Source: Moritella sp. (lineage in GTDB: Bacteria > Pseudomonadota > Gammaproteobacteria > Enterobacterales > Moritellaceae). Taken from it: a stretch of 64,000 bases of DNA. The notes under the pieces were generated by a model, which saw only the letters and a program-made list of their open reading frames with translations, was not told the origin of the DNA and made no database searches. Of this stretch, positions 9,224 to 18,077 are shown piece after piece. The translations under genes were made by a program, and so were the position numbers. Location: NCBI RefSeq assembly GCF_013215705.1, contig NZ_JABSQR010000016.1:58594-122593 (forward strand), written 5' to 3'. How positions within the stretch are numbered: position 1 is the stretch's first letter; every line of letters starts with the position of its first letter.

Positions 9224-11097
9224 AGTCACTTTTTAAATTAAATGATGCAATGAAGCAGCTATGTATCATGTTACTGCTGTTAACCAGTATTAGTACTATT
9301 GCTCAGACTCAAACAGGCAGCAATGTTGAATCTGAATTCCTCACGGTTAATCAAGCCTTTCCATTTTCATCGCAAGTATTAAGCGCTGAAGATGGAGATA
9401 AATTGGTATTAACGTTTGCGACCGAGCAGGGTTATTATCTTTACCACAAACGTTTTTCGTTTAAGGTCGTAGATGGTGATGTCAGCTTGGCTAACCCACA
9501 ATTTTCAGTCATCGCAGAACAAAAACAAGATCCTAATTTTGGTTTAGTGAAGGTTTATCATCAACCGCTAACGGTTACCTTGCCGTTTACGGGACGTGGC
9601 AGTGTTAAGGTCCGCTACCAAGGGTGTGCTGACAGTGGTTTATGTTATTTACCCCAGCGTAAAGTGATTGAACTTGACGCTAAGGTGACCAATATTCCGG
9701 TAATAGCGTCCGTTGTTGAACCTATCCGTCTTGCTTCTAGTCAACCGCTTAATCTGACAGCAACTTCTGCGAATGACAGTCAAAGTTTAGCGAGTATGTT
9801 AGCAGGGGCTGGACGAGCGCAAGCCTTGTTACTCTTCTTTGTGCTTGGTTTAGGGCTTGCTTTTACCCCTTGTGTCTTGCCGATGATCCCCATTTTATCG
9901 AGCATTATTGGTGGTCAAGGTTCAGGTATGACGGGCTGGAAAGGTTTCTATATTTCGGTTGCGTATGTGCTGGGAATGGCCTCAAGCTATGCGCTGATTG
10001 GCGTGTTAATGGCGACAGTTGGGCAGGGCGTTAATATACAAGCGGCGATGCAACAAACCTGGTTATTAGTGATATTTTCGGGTTTATTTGTATTGTTAGC
10101 GCTGGCGATGTTTGGTGTTTATGAACTGCAATTACCGTCGCGTTTACAGGTTGCATTGAATAATCAATCGCAACGTTTAACTGGTGGGAAGACGCTGACA
10201 GTATTTATGATGGGCGCTATTTCAGCTTTGGTGGTATCGCCCTGTGTATCAGCGCCGCTGGCGGGCGCATTATTGTATGTTTCTACCACTCAAGACTGGT
10301 TGTTTGGTGGTGGCGTATTGTTCGTGATGGCATTAGGCATGGGCGTACCTTTGGTGATAATCGGTACGTCGGGTGGTAAATTCTTACCCAGCAGCGGTCC
10401 ATGGATGATCCGTGTTAAACAAGGGTTTGGCGTGATGCTACTGGCGATCGCTATCTTACTTATCAGCCGGTTTGCTGCTCCGAGTGTGACACTAGGGTTG
10501 TGGGCATTGCTTATGATCAGTTGTGCAATGTACATTAATAACATCACGGATATAGAAGCAAGTCGTTTGTGGTTACGTCACGTCGTGGTATTCGTATCCT
10601 TGGTTTACGGCGCTATGTTACTAGTGGGTATGATGACAGGAGCAGATGATATGGCAGACCCACTGCAGCATATCACTCAGCGCAGCGTTACTAGCCCAGG
10701 CGCAGAACAAGGTTCACGGCCGCTATTTATGAAAACTGCGTTGGTGCAAAATATCGATAATGCGATCAATAACCTGCAAGCGCCCAACGTCGTGACGATG
10801 GTGGATCTCTACGCTGACTGGTGTACATCGTGTAAAGTGATGGACAAACACGTGTTTTCAGACCCAAGTGTTGCAACTGCAATGACAGCAATCAATGCAC
10901 TTAAATTTGATATTACGGATAATACCAAATCGCAATCAGAATGGATGGCGAAAGCAAAATTATTTGGACCGCCAAGTATGTTGTTCTTTGATGGTGATGG
11001 TAATGAAATTGAGCAATTACGTGTTGTTGGTGAAATGGATAAACAACAGTTTTTAGCACACCTTAAATTGGTCGCTGAAGCGGTTCCAGTAAGTTAA
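9220..11097 (+). CDS. dsbD: DsbD-like thiol:disulfide interchange protein
   Basis: This 625-residue protein has the three-part DsbD layout. A signal peptide is followed by an N-terminal periplasmic domain with the cysteine pair GCADSGLC (Cys136, Cys142). Then come about eight membrane helices (about residues 198-475) with the two membrane cysteines in TPCVLP and SPCVSAP, and a C-terminal thioredoxin domain with WCTSC (Cys535, Cys538). It passes electrons from cytoplasmic thioredoxin to periplasmic partners. As the last gene of this operon it probably feeds the thioredoxin at 5857 and, through it, the CGC-tail protein. It could instead be the cell's general DsbD. Confidence 0.9.
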   Translation: MKSLFKLNDAMKQLCIMLLLLTSISTIAQTQTGSNVESEFLTVNQAFPFSSQVLSAEDGDKLVLTFATEQGYYLYHKRFSFKVVDGDVSLANPQFSVIAEQKQDPNFGLVKVYHQPLTVTLPFTGRGSVKVRYQGCADSGLCYLPQRKVIELDAKVTNIPVIASVVEPIRLASSQPLNLTATSANDSQSLASMLAGAGRAQALLLFFVLGLGLAFTPCVLPMIPILSSIIGGQGSGMTGWKGFYISVAYVLGMASSYALIGVLMATVGQGVNIQAAMQQTWLLVIFSGLFVLLALAMFGVYELQLPSRLQVALNNQSQRLTGGKTLTVFMMGAISALVVSPCVSAPLAGALLYVSTTQDWLFGGGVLFVMALGMGVPLVIIGTSGGKFLPSSGPWMIRVKQGFGVMLLAIAILLISRFAAPSVTLGLWALLMISCAMYINNITDIEASRLWLRHVVVFVSLVYGAMLLVGMMTGADDMADPLQHITQRSVTSPGAEQGSRPLFMKTALVQNIDNAINNLQAPNVVTMVDLYADWCTSCKVMDKHVFSDPSVATAMTAINALKFDITDNTKSQSEWMAKAKLFGPPSMLFFDGDGNEIEQLRVVGEMDKQQFLAHLKLVAEAVPVS

Positions 11098-11422
11098 TTC
11101 AAGTGTTTAGCGCTATAAATTAATGCTGAGGGGAGGGGGGAACCGTCATCCTCCCAGTAACCATAATGTTGTAAAATGCGTATTTTGATACTCGAATGCT
11201 TTGGAGATATTGGGATTTTCACTTGGATTGATGAATTTTTTAATGGCGTTTTAAACAATATTTAGAATATGACATAAATATCGAGTCATTTATCAACATA
11301 AAACAGTAAACGTTAAATTATCCCGCAAGTCCTCGCTTCGTGTTAGAATGCACGCCAATATCCAACTGTTACTTATTCCAATCTTAACAGTTTACTTATT
11401 TATCAAATACCTGAGATTACAA
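11098..11422 (+). other. Intergenic region upstream of the DEAD-box helicase
   Basis: This 325-base gap separates the redox operon from the helicase gene. It contains a G-rich run (about 11127-11140) facing CCTCCC at about 11150, which could form a hairpin after dsbD, though no T-run follows. AT-rich DNA then precedes the helicase. No coding sequence is recognised. A long leader is common for cold-inducible helicase genes, but no specific cold-shock element can be shown here. Confidence 0.4.
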
Positions 11423-12634
11423 ATGCCATTTTCTAAGTTTGGATTAAACAAATTAATTACCCAAGCAGTAGCTGAGTTAGGCTACGAGCAACCTACGCCG
11501 ATTCAACAAAAAGCAATTCCTGCTATTTTATCGGGCAAAAACCTAATAGCCGCTGCGCAAACCGGTACAGGTAAAACTGCAAGTTTTGTATTACCACTAT
11601 TACAAATGTTCAGCCACAAACACACACTACGTGCGAAGCGTATTCGTGCGCTGATCTTAACTCCAACACGTGAATTGGCAATTCAGGTAGCAGAAAACGT
11701 TGAGCAATACGGTAAACATTTACACCTAACATCAATGGCGATGTACGGTGGTGTTGATATGGACCCACAAAAACAACGCTTAATTGAAGGTGTTGATATT
11801 CTAGTTGCGACGCCTGGTCGTTTACTCGATATGGCACATCAACGTGCGCTGCACTTTGACGAACTCGAAGTGTTAGTTATCGATGAAGCGGACAGAATGT
11901 TAGATATGGGTTTTGTTAACGATATTAACAAAATCATCGAGCGTTTGCCGCAAGAACGTCAAAACTTACTGTTTTCGGCAACGTTATCGAACAAAGTACG
12001 TTTCTTAGCAAAAACTGCTATTAACTACGCGCTGGAAATTTCGATTGAACCAGAAAATACAACTGCACCAGAAATTGACCAGTGGTTAACAGTTGTAGAT
12101 AAAGATGTGAAATCGGCATTGCTTAGCCATATGATTATTGAAAATGACTGGAAGCAAGCGTTAATCTTTATTGAAACAAAACGTGGTGCGGCTAAGTTAG
12201 TTAGTCAACTTGAAAAACGTGGCATTAAAGCAGAATCATTCCACAGTGGTCGTAGCCAAGCGATGCGTGAGCAGTTATTAGCAGAATTTAAAGCCGGTGA
12301 ACTAAGCTTTCTTGTTGCGACTGGTGTTGCTTCTCGTGGTATTGATATTGATGATTTAGACCGCGTAGTAAACTACGATCTACCTGAAGAACAGGCTGAT
12401 TATGTTCACCGTATTGGTCGTACTGGCCGTGCTGGCGCATCAGGTGAAGCGATTTCATTCGTTTCTCGTGATGATTTCCGTAACTTATGTGCTATCGAAC
12501 AATTACTAGACCATGTTATCGAACGTAAAGAAGTTGAAGGTTTTGAAGCGAAAGTGGGTATTCCTGACTCTATCTTAGGTTATGTACCAAAACGTTCTCA
12601 ACCACCACGTCGTCGCCGTCCAGCGAAGAAATAA
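11423..12634 (+). CDS. rhlE: DEAD-box ATP-dependent RNA helicase, RhlE-like
   Basis: This is an RNA helicase with all major motifs: Q-motif (GYEQPTPIQQKAIP), AQTGTGKT, PTRELA, TPGR, DEAD, SAT, HSGRSQ, ATGVASRGIDI and HRIGRTGR. A basic tail ends RSQPPRRRRPAKK. The frame is open from ATG 11348, but that adds 25 hydrophobic residues unlike the family. The Met at 11423 (MPFSKFGL) matches the normal helicase N-terminus and is preferred. It stands alone as a transcription unit, closed by a strong terminator about 45 bases downstream. Such helicases help ribosome assembly and RNA turnover, especially in the cold. The RhlE assignment within the DEAD family is approximate. Confidence 0.9.
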   Translation: MPFSKFGLNKLITQAVAELGYEQPTPIQQKAIPAILSGKNLIAAAQTGTGKTASFVLPLLQMFSHKHTLRAKRIRALILTPTRELAIQVAENVEQYGKHLHLTSMAMYGGVDMDPQKQRLIEGVDILVATPGRLLDMAHQRALHFDELEVLVIDEADRMLDMGFVNDINKIIERLPQERQNLLFSATLSNKVRFLAKTAINYALEISIEPENTTAPEIDQWLTVVDKDVKSALLSHMIIENDWKQALIFIETKRGAAKLVSQLEKRGIKAESFHSGRSQAMREQLLAEFKAGELSFLVATGVASRGIDIDDLDRVVNYDLPEEQADYVHRIGRTGRAGASGEAISFVSRDDFRNLCAIEQLLDHVIERKEVEGFEAKVGIPDSILGYVPKRSQPPRRRRPAKK

Positions 12635-12676
12635 TAACTGTTCGGTAAGAATGGATAGTATTAATAATGAATTGTA

Positions 12677-12702
12677 AGCGACTCACTTGAGTCGCTTTTT
12701 TT
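12677..12702 (+). terminator. Rho-independent terminator after the helicase gene
   Basis: A perfect 8-bp stem (AGCGACTC / GAGTCGCT) with a 4-base loop is followed directly by a run of seven T residues. It lies about 40 bases after the helicase stop codon. Confidence 0.92.
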
Positions 12703-12819
12703 ATGTGTGCAATAATTTGTAATAGCGTGTAATACATATGTTTATAGAAATTGGATATAGTAACTGTAATAGGAAATAATAGATGAAATGCTAGTTTAAA
12801 GTGATAGCGGAGAAGTAAA

Positions 12820-13173
12820 ATGGGTAGACCAGTCGATATGACGGTAAATAACTTTACGGGTAAAACACTGATTTTAATTGGCGTTGATGTCGAGCACGGT
12901 AAATTTACTGAAGCACTGCCAAAAGAGATAAAATTCTCGCAAGCATGGGCGTGCGCAACCAAGCCGGATATAATGATGGGGCCGAAGGGCAGTGCGACCT
13001 ATGCAGCCAAGGATAGAAGTTTTGAAGTTGAGTTTTCTTGGGACCACTCCTATGGCAGTTCCAGTAGTTTTTATCAGGTTACTCCCAGAACAAATAAGAG
13101 TGTTTTGTATGACATTAAGGGTGTTTTTACAGGGCATAAGCAGAGTATTCAATTTCAGTTAATGCCTGTGTAA
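12820..13173 (+). CDS. Small protein resembling actinoporin/aegerolysin-type cytolysins
   Basis: This 117-residue protein has no signal peptide, membrane helix or disulfide pair. The pattern NFTGKTL, then LPKEI, then GPKGSATYAAKDRSFEVEFSWDHSYGS, then a short beta-strand tail, is reminiscent of the actinoporin/fungal-lectin and aegerolysin groups of small beta-sandwich membrane-binding proteins. Those also have a GKTL-like start, an 'LP..v' stretch and a 'G..G...Y...D....v.FS.P' core. A purine-rich GGAGAAG precedes the ATG. It has its own transcription unit. The assignment comes from pattern similarity only; it could be an unrelated small beta protein. Confidence 0.55.
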   Translation: MGRPVDMTVNNFTGKTLILIGVDVEHGKFTEALPKEIKFSQAWACATKPDIMMGPKGSATYAAKDRSFEVEFSWDHSYGSSSSFYQVTPRTNKSVLYDIKGVFTGHKQSIQFQLMPV

Positions 13174-13265
13174 TTAAAACAATATTTATGTATTTCTATG
13201 TTGTAAATAAATGACTTGGGGTATAAATTATCTATTTGTTCGATCCATATAATAAGTAGGTAAAC

Positions 13266-13709
13266 ATGTACGGATTACTATTGTTACTGCATATCCTGGC
13301 TGCGACAATTTGGACCGGTGGCCATATTGTCCTTTCTATCGTGATCTTGCCAAGAGTATTAAAAGAACGTTCACCTGAACAATTACAACGCTTTGAGTCT
13401 GTGTATGAAAAGATTGGCATGCCAGCACTCATAATTCAAATTATTACTGGTCTGATGCTGGCCCATCATATGCTGCCAGATTTTAATCAATGGGTTAATT
13501 TTTCTAATCCTATCACTCATGTTCTGGCGATGAAGCTGATTTTATTGGCTCTTACGGTTGGGTTTGCACTGCACGCTCGATTTAGGGTTATTCCTTATCT
13601 GTCAGCGCAAAACCTTAAGGTTATGGCATGGCATATTATTCCTGTGACTATATTTTCGATCTTATTTGTTGTTGTTGGGGTGTCATTTAGAACCGGCTGG
13701 TTATATTAA
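13266..13709 (+). CDS. CopD-like four-helix membrane protein
   Basis: This 147-residue integral membrane protein has four predicted helices (about residues 3-25, 50-70, 82-102, 120-142). Conserved histidines sit in the first (LLHILAATIWTGGHIV) and second (HHML) helices. This looks like the CopD/DUF2269-type family, whose members are linked to copper handling or haem binding in the inner membrane. No copper gene lies beside it, so its role is open. It stands alone between the small cytolysin-like gene and the large kinase gene. Confidence 0.7.
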   Translation: MYGLLLLLHILAATIWTGGHIVLSIVILPRVLKERSPEQLQRFESVYEKIGMPALIIQIITGLMLAHHMLPDFNQWVNFSNPITHVLAMKLILLALTVGFALHARFRVIPYLSAQNLKVMAWHIIPVTIFSILFVVVGVSFRTGWLY

Positions 13710-13980
13710 CGGGCGGAATTGTCGCTTCCTAAATACTTATTCGTTTACTATAAATATAGATTAATACTCCATAAGGGATGGTGTATCGCGGTGTTATCAC
13801 GTCTTCTGTTTTGCTGAAGTTAAATAATTTAGCAGAATAAACCATTATTTGATGCATTTTTTGACTTTTATTGCTAAATACTAAGCTATACAATGTTTTA
13901 TGTAATTTCATATTGTTCGTATAGGTTTTGTGCCGTAACATTCGCTTTATAATATATAGACTTAGAATACACATACTTTT

Positions 13981-16900
13981 ATGATTAACGCTATAAAAAA
14001 TCTTGATACACTCGCTAAACAATTTAATTCGAGTGCTTATGAATTGCTTGAAAAAATAGGTGAAGGCGGCTTTGGTTGTGTTTATCGGGCCAAACAACTT
14101 AATACAGGCCAAAATGTAGCCATTAAATTCTTGTCGATCAGTACTGAATTTGATGATGCGAAAAAGCAGCGTTATATCGAACGTTTTGAACGTGAAACTC
14201 AGCTCGTCGGTCGATTGCAACATCCTAATATCGTACGTTTATTAGATAAAGTTCATTGTGGTGAATTACTTTATGCGGTATTTGAATATGTGGATGGAAA
14301 AACATTAAAGCAAGCCTTGATCGAGTCTGGAGCCTTATCTCCGGTGGAAACCGTTGAAGTTATGTCGCAGGTACTAGATGCCTTGGCGCACGCTCATAAG
14401 CAAGGTGTGATCCATCGAGATATTAAACCAGCCAATATCATGCTGACCAAATCAGGGGCAAAAACGCATGCTAAGGTATTAGACTTTGGCATTGGGACCC
14501 TGATCAGCGAAGCGCGTCAACTTGATTATAAAAGTATTACCTTGAGGCAAGAAACCTTAGGTACGCCTTCTTATAGTGCACCGGAACAGCTTAGGGGAGA
14601 GCCGCCGACATTAAAGACTGATCTTTATGTCTGGGGCTTAGTATTCATTGAATGTTTAACCGGTCAACCCGCAATCACAGGCTCTAATCTTGCGTCTATA
14701 TTTCATAAGCAACTGAGCCAAGAAAATGTGCCTCTGCCAGCTGCCATTGTTGGACATCCTATTGCGGCGCTACTTCGCCGCGTGCTGCAGAAAAAAGCGC
14801 ATGAGCGCAGTGTTAACGCTGCCGCATTATACAAAGATCTCATCCATATTAACCTCTCTAATTTGGTTGGTGAACTGGTTTCCCGAAAAGAACAGAACAG
14901 GCTATCAGATAGAAAATTACTACCAATGGATTGTGATGAGACGCTGATCAATAACAATGCTATTTATTATACAGGGCTTACTGAACGCAAGCAGATCACG
15001 GCATTAAGTATTTTTTTAAGCGCACGCTCGGTGACCGATAACCCGATCGATCATGAAGTTGTTGATGCATTGCATCGAGACCAAAAAAATCAATGTCTAG
15101 ATACTGCGATCCGCTATGGAGCATGTCATGTGGGTAGCTTAGGCGACAGCTTATTATTTTATTTTGGGTATCCAATGGTGAGTGATAATGATGTTCGTCT
15201 CTGCGCGCGCACGGCTCTGGATATGATTAGTAATTTAAATAAGCGTAATGCCTTGCTAAGAACTAGTCAAGGTATTGAAATGGAGATCCGCATTGGTATG
15301 CACACTGGGTTAGTGACGAGCTATGCCGATGCTACACCAGAAGGTGATACGCCAAATATTGCGATGCAACTTGCACGTATGGCTGACAGTGAGCAGATAC
15401 TATGTTCAGATGTTAGCCGTGATTTGTTGAAAAGCTATATCGAATTCGAACCTGCGCAAGCCTGTATGTTGGGCGTGGATCGTGTGGAAACACAGCTGTT
15501 CAGTTTACTCGCCGAACGTCAGGTTGAAGCATTTGGTTTTTTACGCAGTAGCCAGAAAAATTACGCATTTATTGGGCGTGAACAGGAACTTGAACAACTT
15601 TCAGAACTGTTAAATGATAGTGAACAAAATACGACTAACTTAGTGCATGTTTGCGGTGAGGCTGGTATTGGTAAATCTAGGCTGGTATTTGAGCTGAGAC
15701 ATACAGCCCTGAAAATGCGTCACCATATAGCTCAGTGCTTGCCTGAACATAAAAATAATGCCCTCTATCCGATACTAAAAATATTGAAATATCGTTATTC
15801 ATTAAATGATATAGCTCCCCAAGTTGCATTACAGCGCTTAACTCAGGCCATGCAGACAGTGGAGTTAAGAACCCTAGAAAACAACACGCTTGAGGAGAAA
15901 AACCAAGGTTTTTCGGTACTCTGTAGCTGGCTTAATTTACCTTTGGACGGCAGCTTACCGCTTAGTGAGATGGTCCCTGAAGTACAAAAGAAATTGCTAT
16001 TTTCGACCCTGATAGCCTTGCTCGCGGATGAAAAAATCAGTGATGGACAATGTGACCTAGAGAGTGCTGTAAAACAACAAAATTTGTTTATTTTTGAAGA
16101 TCTACACTGGGCAGACCCAACCAGTTTAGAGTTCATTGCTGAATTTGTTACGGTACTAAAATCCACAAGTGATGTTGTTATTAGTACATCTCGTCAAGCG
16201 TTACCGGCATCGTTAGAGCAATTGGGTTTTGACTCTATAACACTACATAAGCTAACTACGGCAGCGACGACCAAATTTATCCTCGCATTGTTTGATGATG
16301 AAACAGTGTCGGAAAATGTGCTGGATGTATTAATAGCGCGTACTGATGGTATCCCGCTATTTATTGAAGAATTGGCTAATATGCTGAAACAAAAAGAGTT
16401 AGTACACAAACTTAATGGCGTAATTGATTTTGTGAACCCTGATAAGCTTGATAAAGTGCCAAATAGCTTACGGGATTCTTTACAGCAAAAACTTGATGGT
16501 TTGCTTTATGCTAAAGAGACAGCTCAATTAGCAGCGACTATAGGCCGTGAATTTGATTATGAGCTGTTGGTTGCCGCTTCTCATTACGGTGAAAGTCAGG
16601 TGCAGAATGATCTGAATGAATTGCTTGATGCTGAGATCATTTATCTGCAACGTAAAGTCGCGGGCGATAGTTATATTTTCAAGCATGCGTTAGTGAAGGA
16701 TGCTGCGTATGACAGTCAAACACAATCGGCAACCCTAGAGTCGCACAAAAAAATTGTTTATATATTGGAACAAGGGCAATCGGAGATAATCAAGAAAACC
16801 CCGTTGATTTATATTGATCATCTTTTTGACTCCGGTAATGCAGTTAAGGCATTTGAACAATCTGTGAATATAGGTACAGCGCTGTCGATTGACGGCCATT

Positions 16901-17928
16901 TTATTTATGCCATGAATATGATTGAACACTCGCTGAATAATTTACATCGTATTGTTGAGGACGACAGACCGACATGCGAGGCTGACTTACGTTTAACTTA
17001 TAGTATGTTGTTAATGACGGTGAAAGGCTTTGGCTCTGAAGACTATAAAAGAAATATCGCCAAGATAGATAAACTGCCACTGGAAAAATTAGATTCAGAA
17101 AGACAATGTTCAATTTACTTTAGTCTGATGATCAATTACGCGGTACTCACTCAATTACCACAGGGGTTAATGAAATATAACGAACTGGATAAGTTAGTGA
17201 CCATACCTGAACATTTCACGGCGTTAATTCATTTTGTGAATGCGCTTATACTTCATTCTTCGGGAGACGCTCCCCAAGCGTACCAAGAATATAGCTTGGC
17301 AAAATATAAATATAACCAAGTTAGTGAGTCTAATTTGGTTGCTTGTAAGGATAATTACCGAAGACATGTCCCTTATGATCTGTTGAGTGCCTTACATTCA
17401 CATCATGCGTTAGCGTTATTAGAGAGGGATGAGCTCGATAGCAGCAATCTTATACTGGCTAAGCAAGAATTAGATCTCGCCTATGATGCGGCTAATGATT
17501 CTCAAGACCCACATACCCTTGCGTTCTTTTATTTCCACCGTGCTCAATTTGCGTATTACATGAAAGATTTTAAATCGATGAAAAAGTATGCGCTACGTTC
17601 GCAAGAAATTGCCAGCAAAAATAATATTGTTACCTGGAAATCAATGTCAACGTTTCTACTCGGCTGGGTATTAGTTAATGTTGAGGGAAAACAGCATGGT
17701 TTAGAATTAATGGATGCGGGTTATATAGAATGGTCTAGCGCGGGTGCTATTTCTCATCGCGCTTGGATGCAGGCTTTAATGGCTCAGAGTTACGCGAAAT
17801 TAGACCAACGTGAACAAAGTACAACCTTGATGACCTCTGCATTAGCGCAGCTCGAGTGTGATGGTGAAAAACGTTTTGCATTCGATATTCTGGCTATTCA
17901 AAAGAGTCTTTCTGACCCCCTTTTTTAG
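13981..17928 (+). CDS. Ser/Thr kinase - cyclase-homology - AAA ATPase - TPR signalling protein
   Basis: This 1315-residue multidomain protein begins with a Hanks-type kinase (about residues 20-290) that has all catalytic motifs: G-loop GEGGFGCVY, Lys49, HRDIKPAN (Asp147), DFG (168-170) and GTPSYSAPEQ. A class III cyclase-homology domain follows (about 335-515), but its first metal-binding Asp position reads LSIFLSARS, so it is probably inactive. Next is an AAA_16-type ATPase with Walker A CGEAGIGKSRL and Walker B IFEDLHWAD (about 550-850). The remainder is alpha-helical and TPR-like. The architecture matches kinase/cyclase fusions that sense and integrate signals, some of them near RiPP clusters. 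No such biosynthetic genes are here. Target and signal are unknown. Confidence 0.88.
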   Translation: MINAIKNLDTLAKQFNSSAYELLEKIGEGGFGCVYRAKQLNTGQNVAIKFLSISTEFDDAKKQRYIERFERETQLVGRLQHPNIVRLLDKVHCGELLYAVFEYVDGKTLKQALIESGALSPVETVEVMSQVLDALAHAHKQGVIHRDIKPANIMLTKSGAKTHAKVLDFGIGTLISEARQLDYKSITLRQETLGTPSYSAPEQLRGEPPTLKTDLYVWGLVFIECLTGQPAITGSNLASIFHKQLSQENVPLPAAIVGHPIAALLRRVLQKKAHERSVNAAALYKDLIHINLSNLVGELVSRKEQNRLSDRKLLPMDCDETLINNNAIYYTGLTERKQITALSIFLSARSVTDNPIDHEVVDALHRDQKNQCLDTAIRYGACHVGSLGDSLLFYFGYPMVSDNDVRLCARTALDMISNLNKRNALLRTSQGIEMEIRIGMHTGLVTSYADATPEGDTPNIAMQLARMADSEQILCSDVSRDLLKSYIEFEPAQACMLGVDRVETQLFSLLAERQVEAFGFLRSSQKNYAFIGREQELEQLSELLNDSEQNTTNLVHVCGEAGIGKSRLVFELRHTALKMRHHIAQCLPEHKNNALYPILKILKYRYSLNDIAPQVALQRLTQAMQTVELRTLENNTLEEKNQGFSVLCSWLNLPLDGSLPLSEMVPEVQKKLLFSTLIALLADEKISDGQCDLESAVKQQNLFIFEDLHWADPTSLEFIAEFVTVLKSTSDVVISTSRQALPASLEQLGFDSITLHKLTTAATTKFILALFDDETVSENVLDVLIARTDGIPLFIEELANMLKQKELVHKLNGVIDFVNPDKLDKVPNSLRDSLQQKLDGLLYAKETAQLAATIGREFDYELLVAASHYGESQVQNDLNELLDAEIIYLQRKVAGDSYIFKHALVKDAAYDSQTQSATLESHKKIVYILEQGQSEIIKKTPLIYIDHLFDSGNAVKAFEQSVNIGTALSIDGHFIYAMNMIEHSLNNLHRIVEDDRPTCEADLRLTYSMLLMTVKGFGSEDYKRNIAKIDKLPLEKLDSERQCSIYFSLMINYAVLTQLPQGLMKYNELDKLVTIPEHFTALIHFVNALILHSSGDAPQAYQEYSLAKYKYNQVSESNLVACKDNYRRHVPYDLLSALHSHHALALLERDELDSSNLILAKQELDLAYDAANDSQDPHTLAFFYFHRAQFAYYMKDFKSMKKYALRSQEIASKNNIVTWKSMSTFLLGWVLVNVEGKQHGLELMDAGYIEWSSAGAISHRAWMQALMAQSYAKLDQREQSTTLMTSALAQLECDGEKRFAFDILAIQKSLSDPLF

Positions 17929-17950
17929 TGAAATCCACTCTATTTATGTA

Positions 17951-17998
17951 ATAAGGCGTAATATTATTTCTTAGTAAATAAGATAATCTACGCCTTAT
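17951..17998 (+). terminator. Inverted repeat downstream of the kinase gene
   Basis: ATAAGGCGTA and TACGCCTTAT form 10-bp arms around an AT-rich 28-base loop shortly after the kinase stop. There is no clean T-run, so terminator function is uncertain; it could be a bidirectional stop or mRNA-end hairpin. Confidence 0.45.
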
Positions 17999-18077
17999 CC
18001 AGTTATGTACACTTTATTTGATCACTGTTTAACATGTTCAATATTATTCTAATGAAGAAAGGAAATTTAAGTTTTAT

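Noticed and set aside
12570..12962. 130-codon minus-strand frame across the helicase terminator
   Set aside because: It spans a strong terminator and the starts of two plausible genes on the other strand; it is an antisense shadow.
13729..14223. 164-codon frame on the minus strand across the kinase gene start
   Set aside because: It overlaps the intact kinase N-terminus antisense, has no ribosome site and reads as low-complexity Phe/Ile/Ser sequence.
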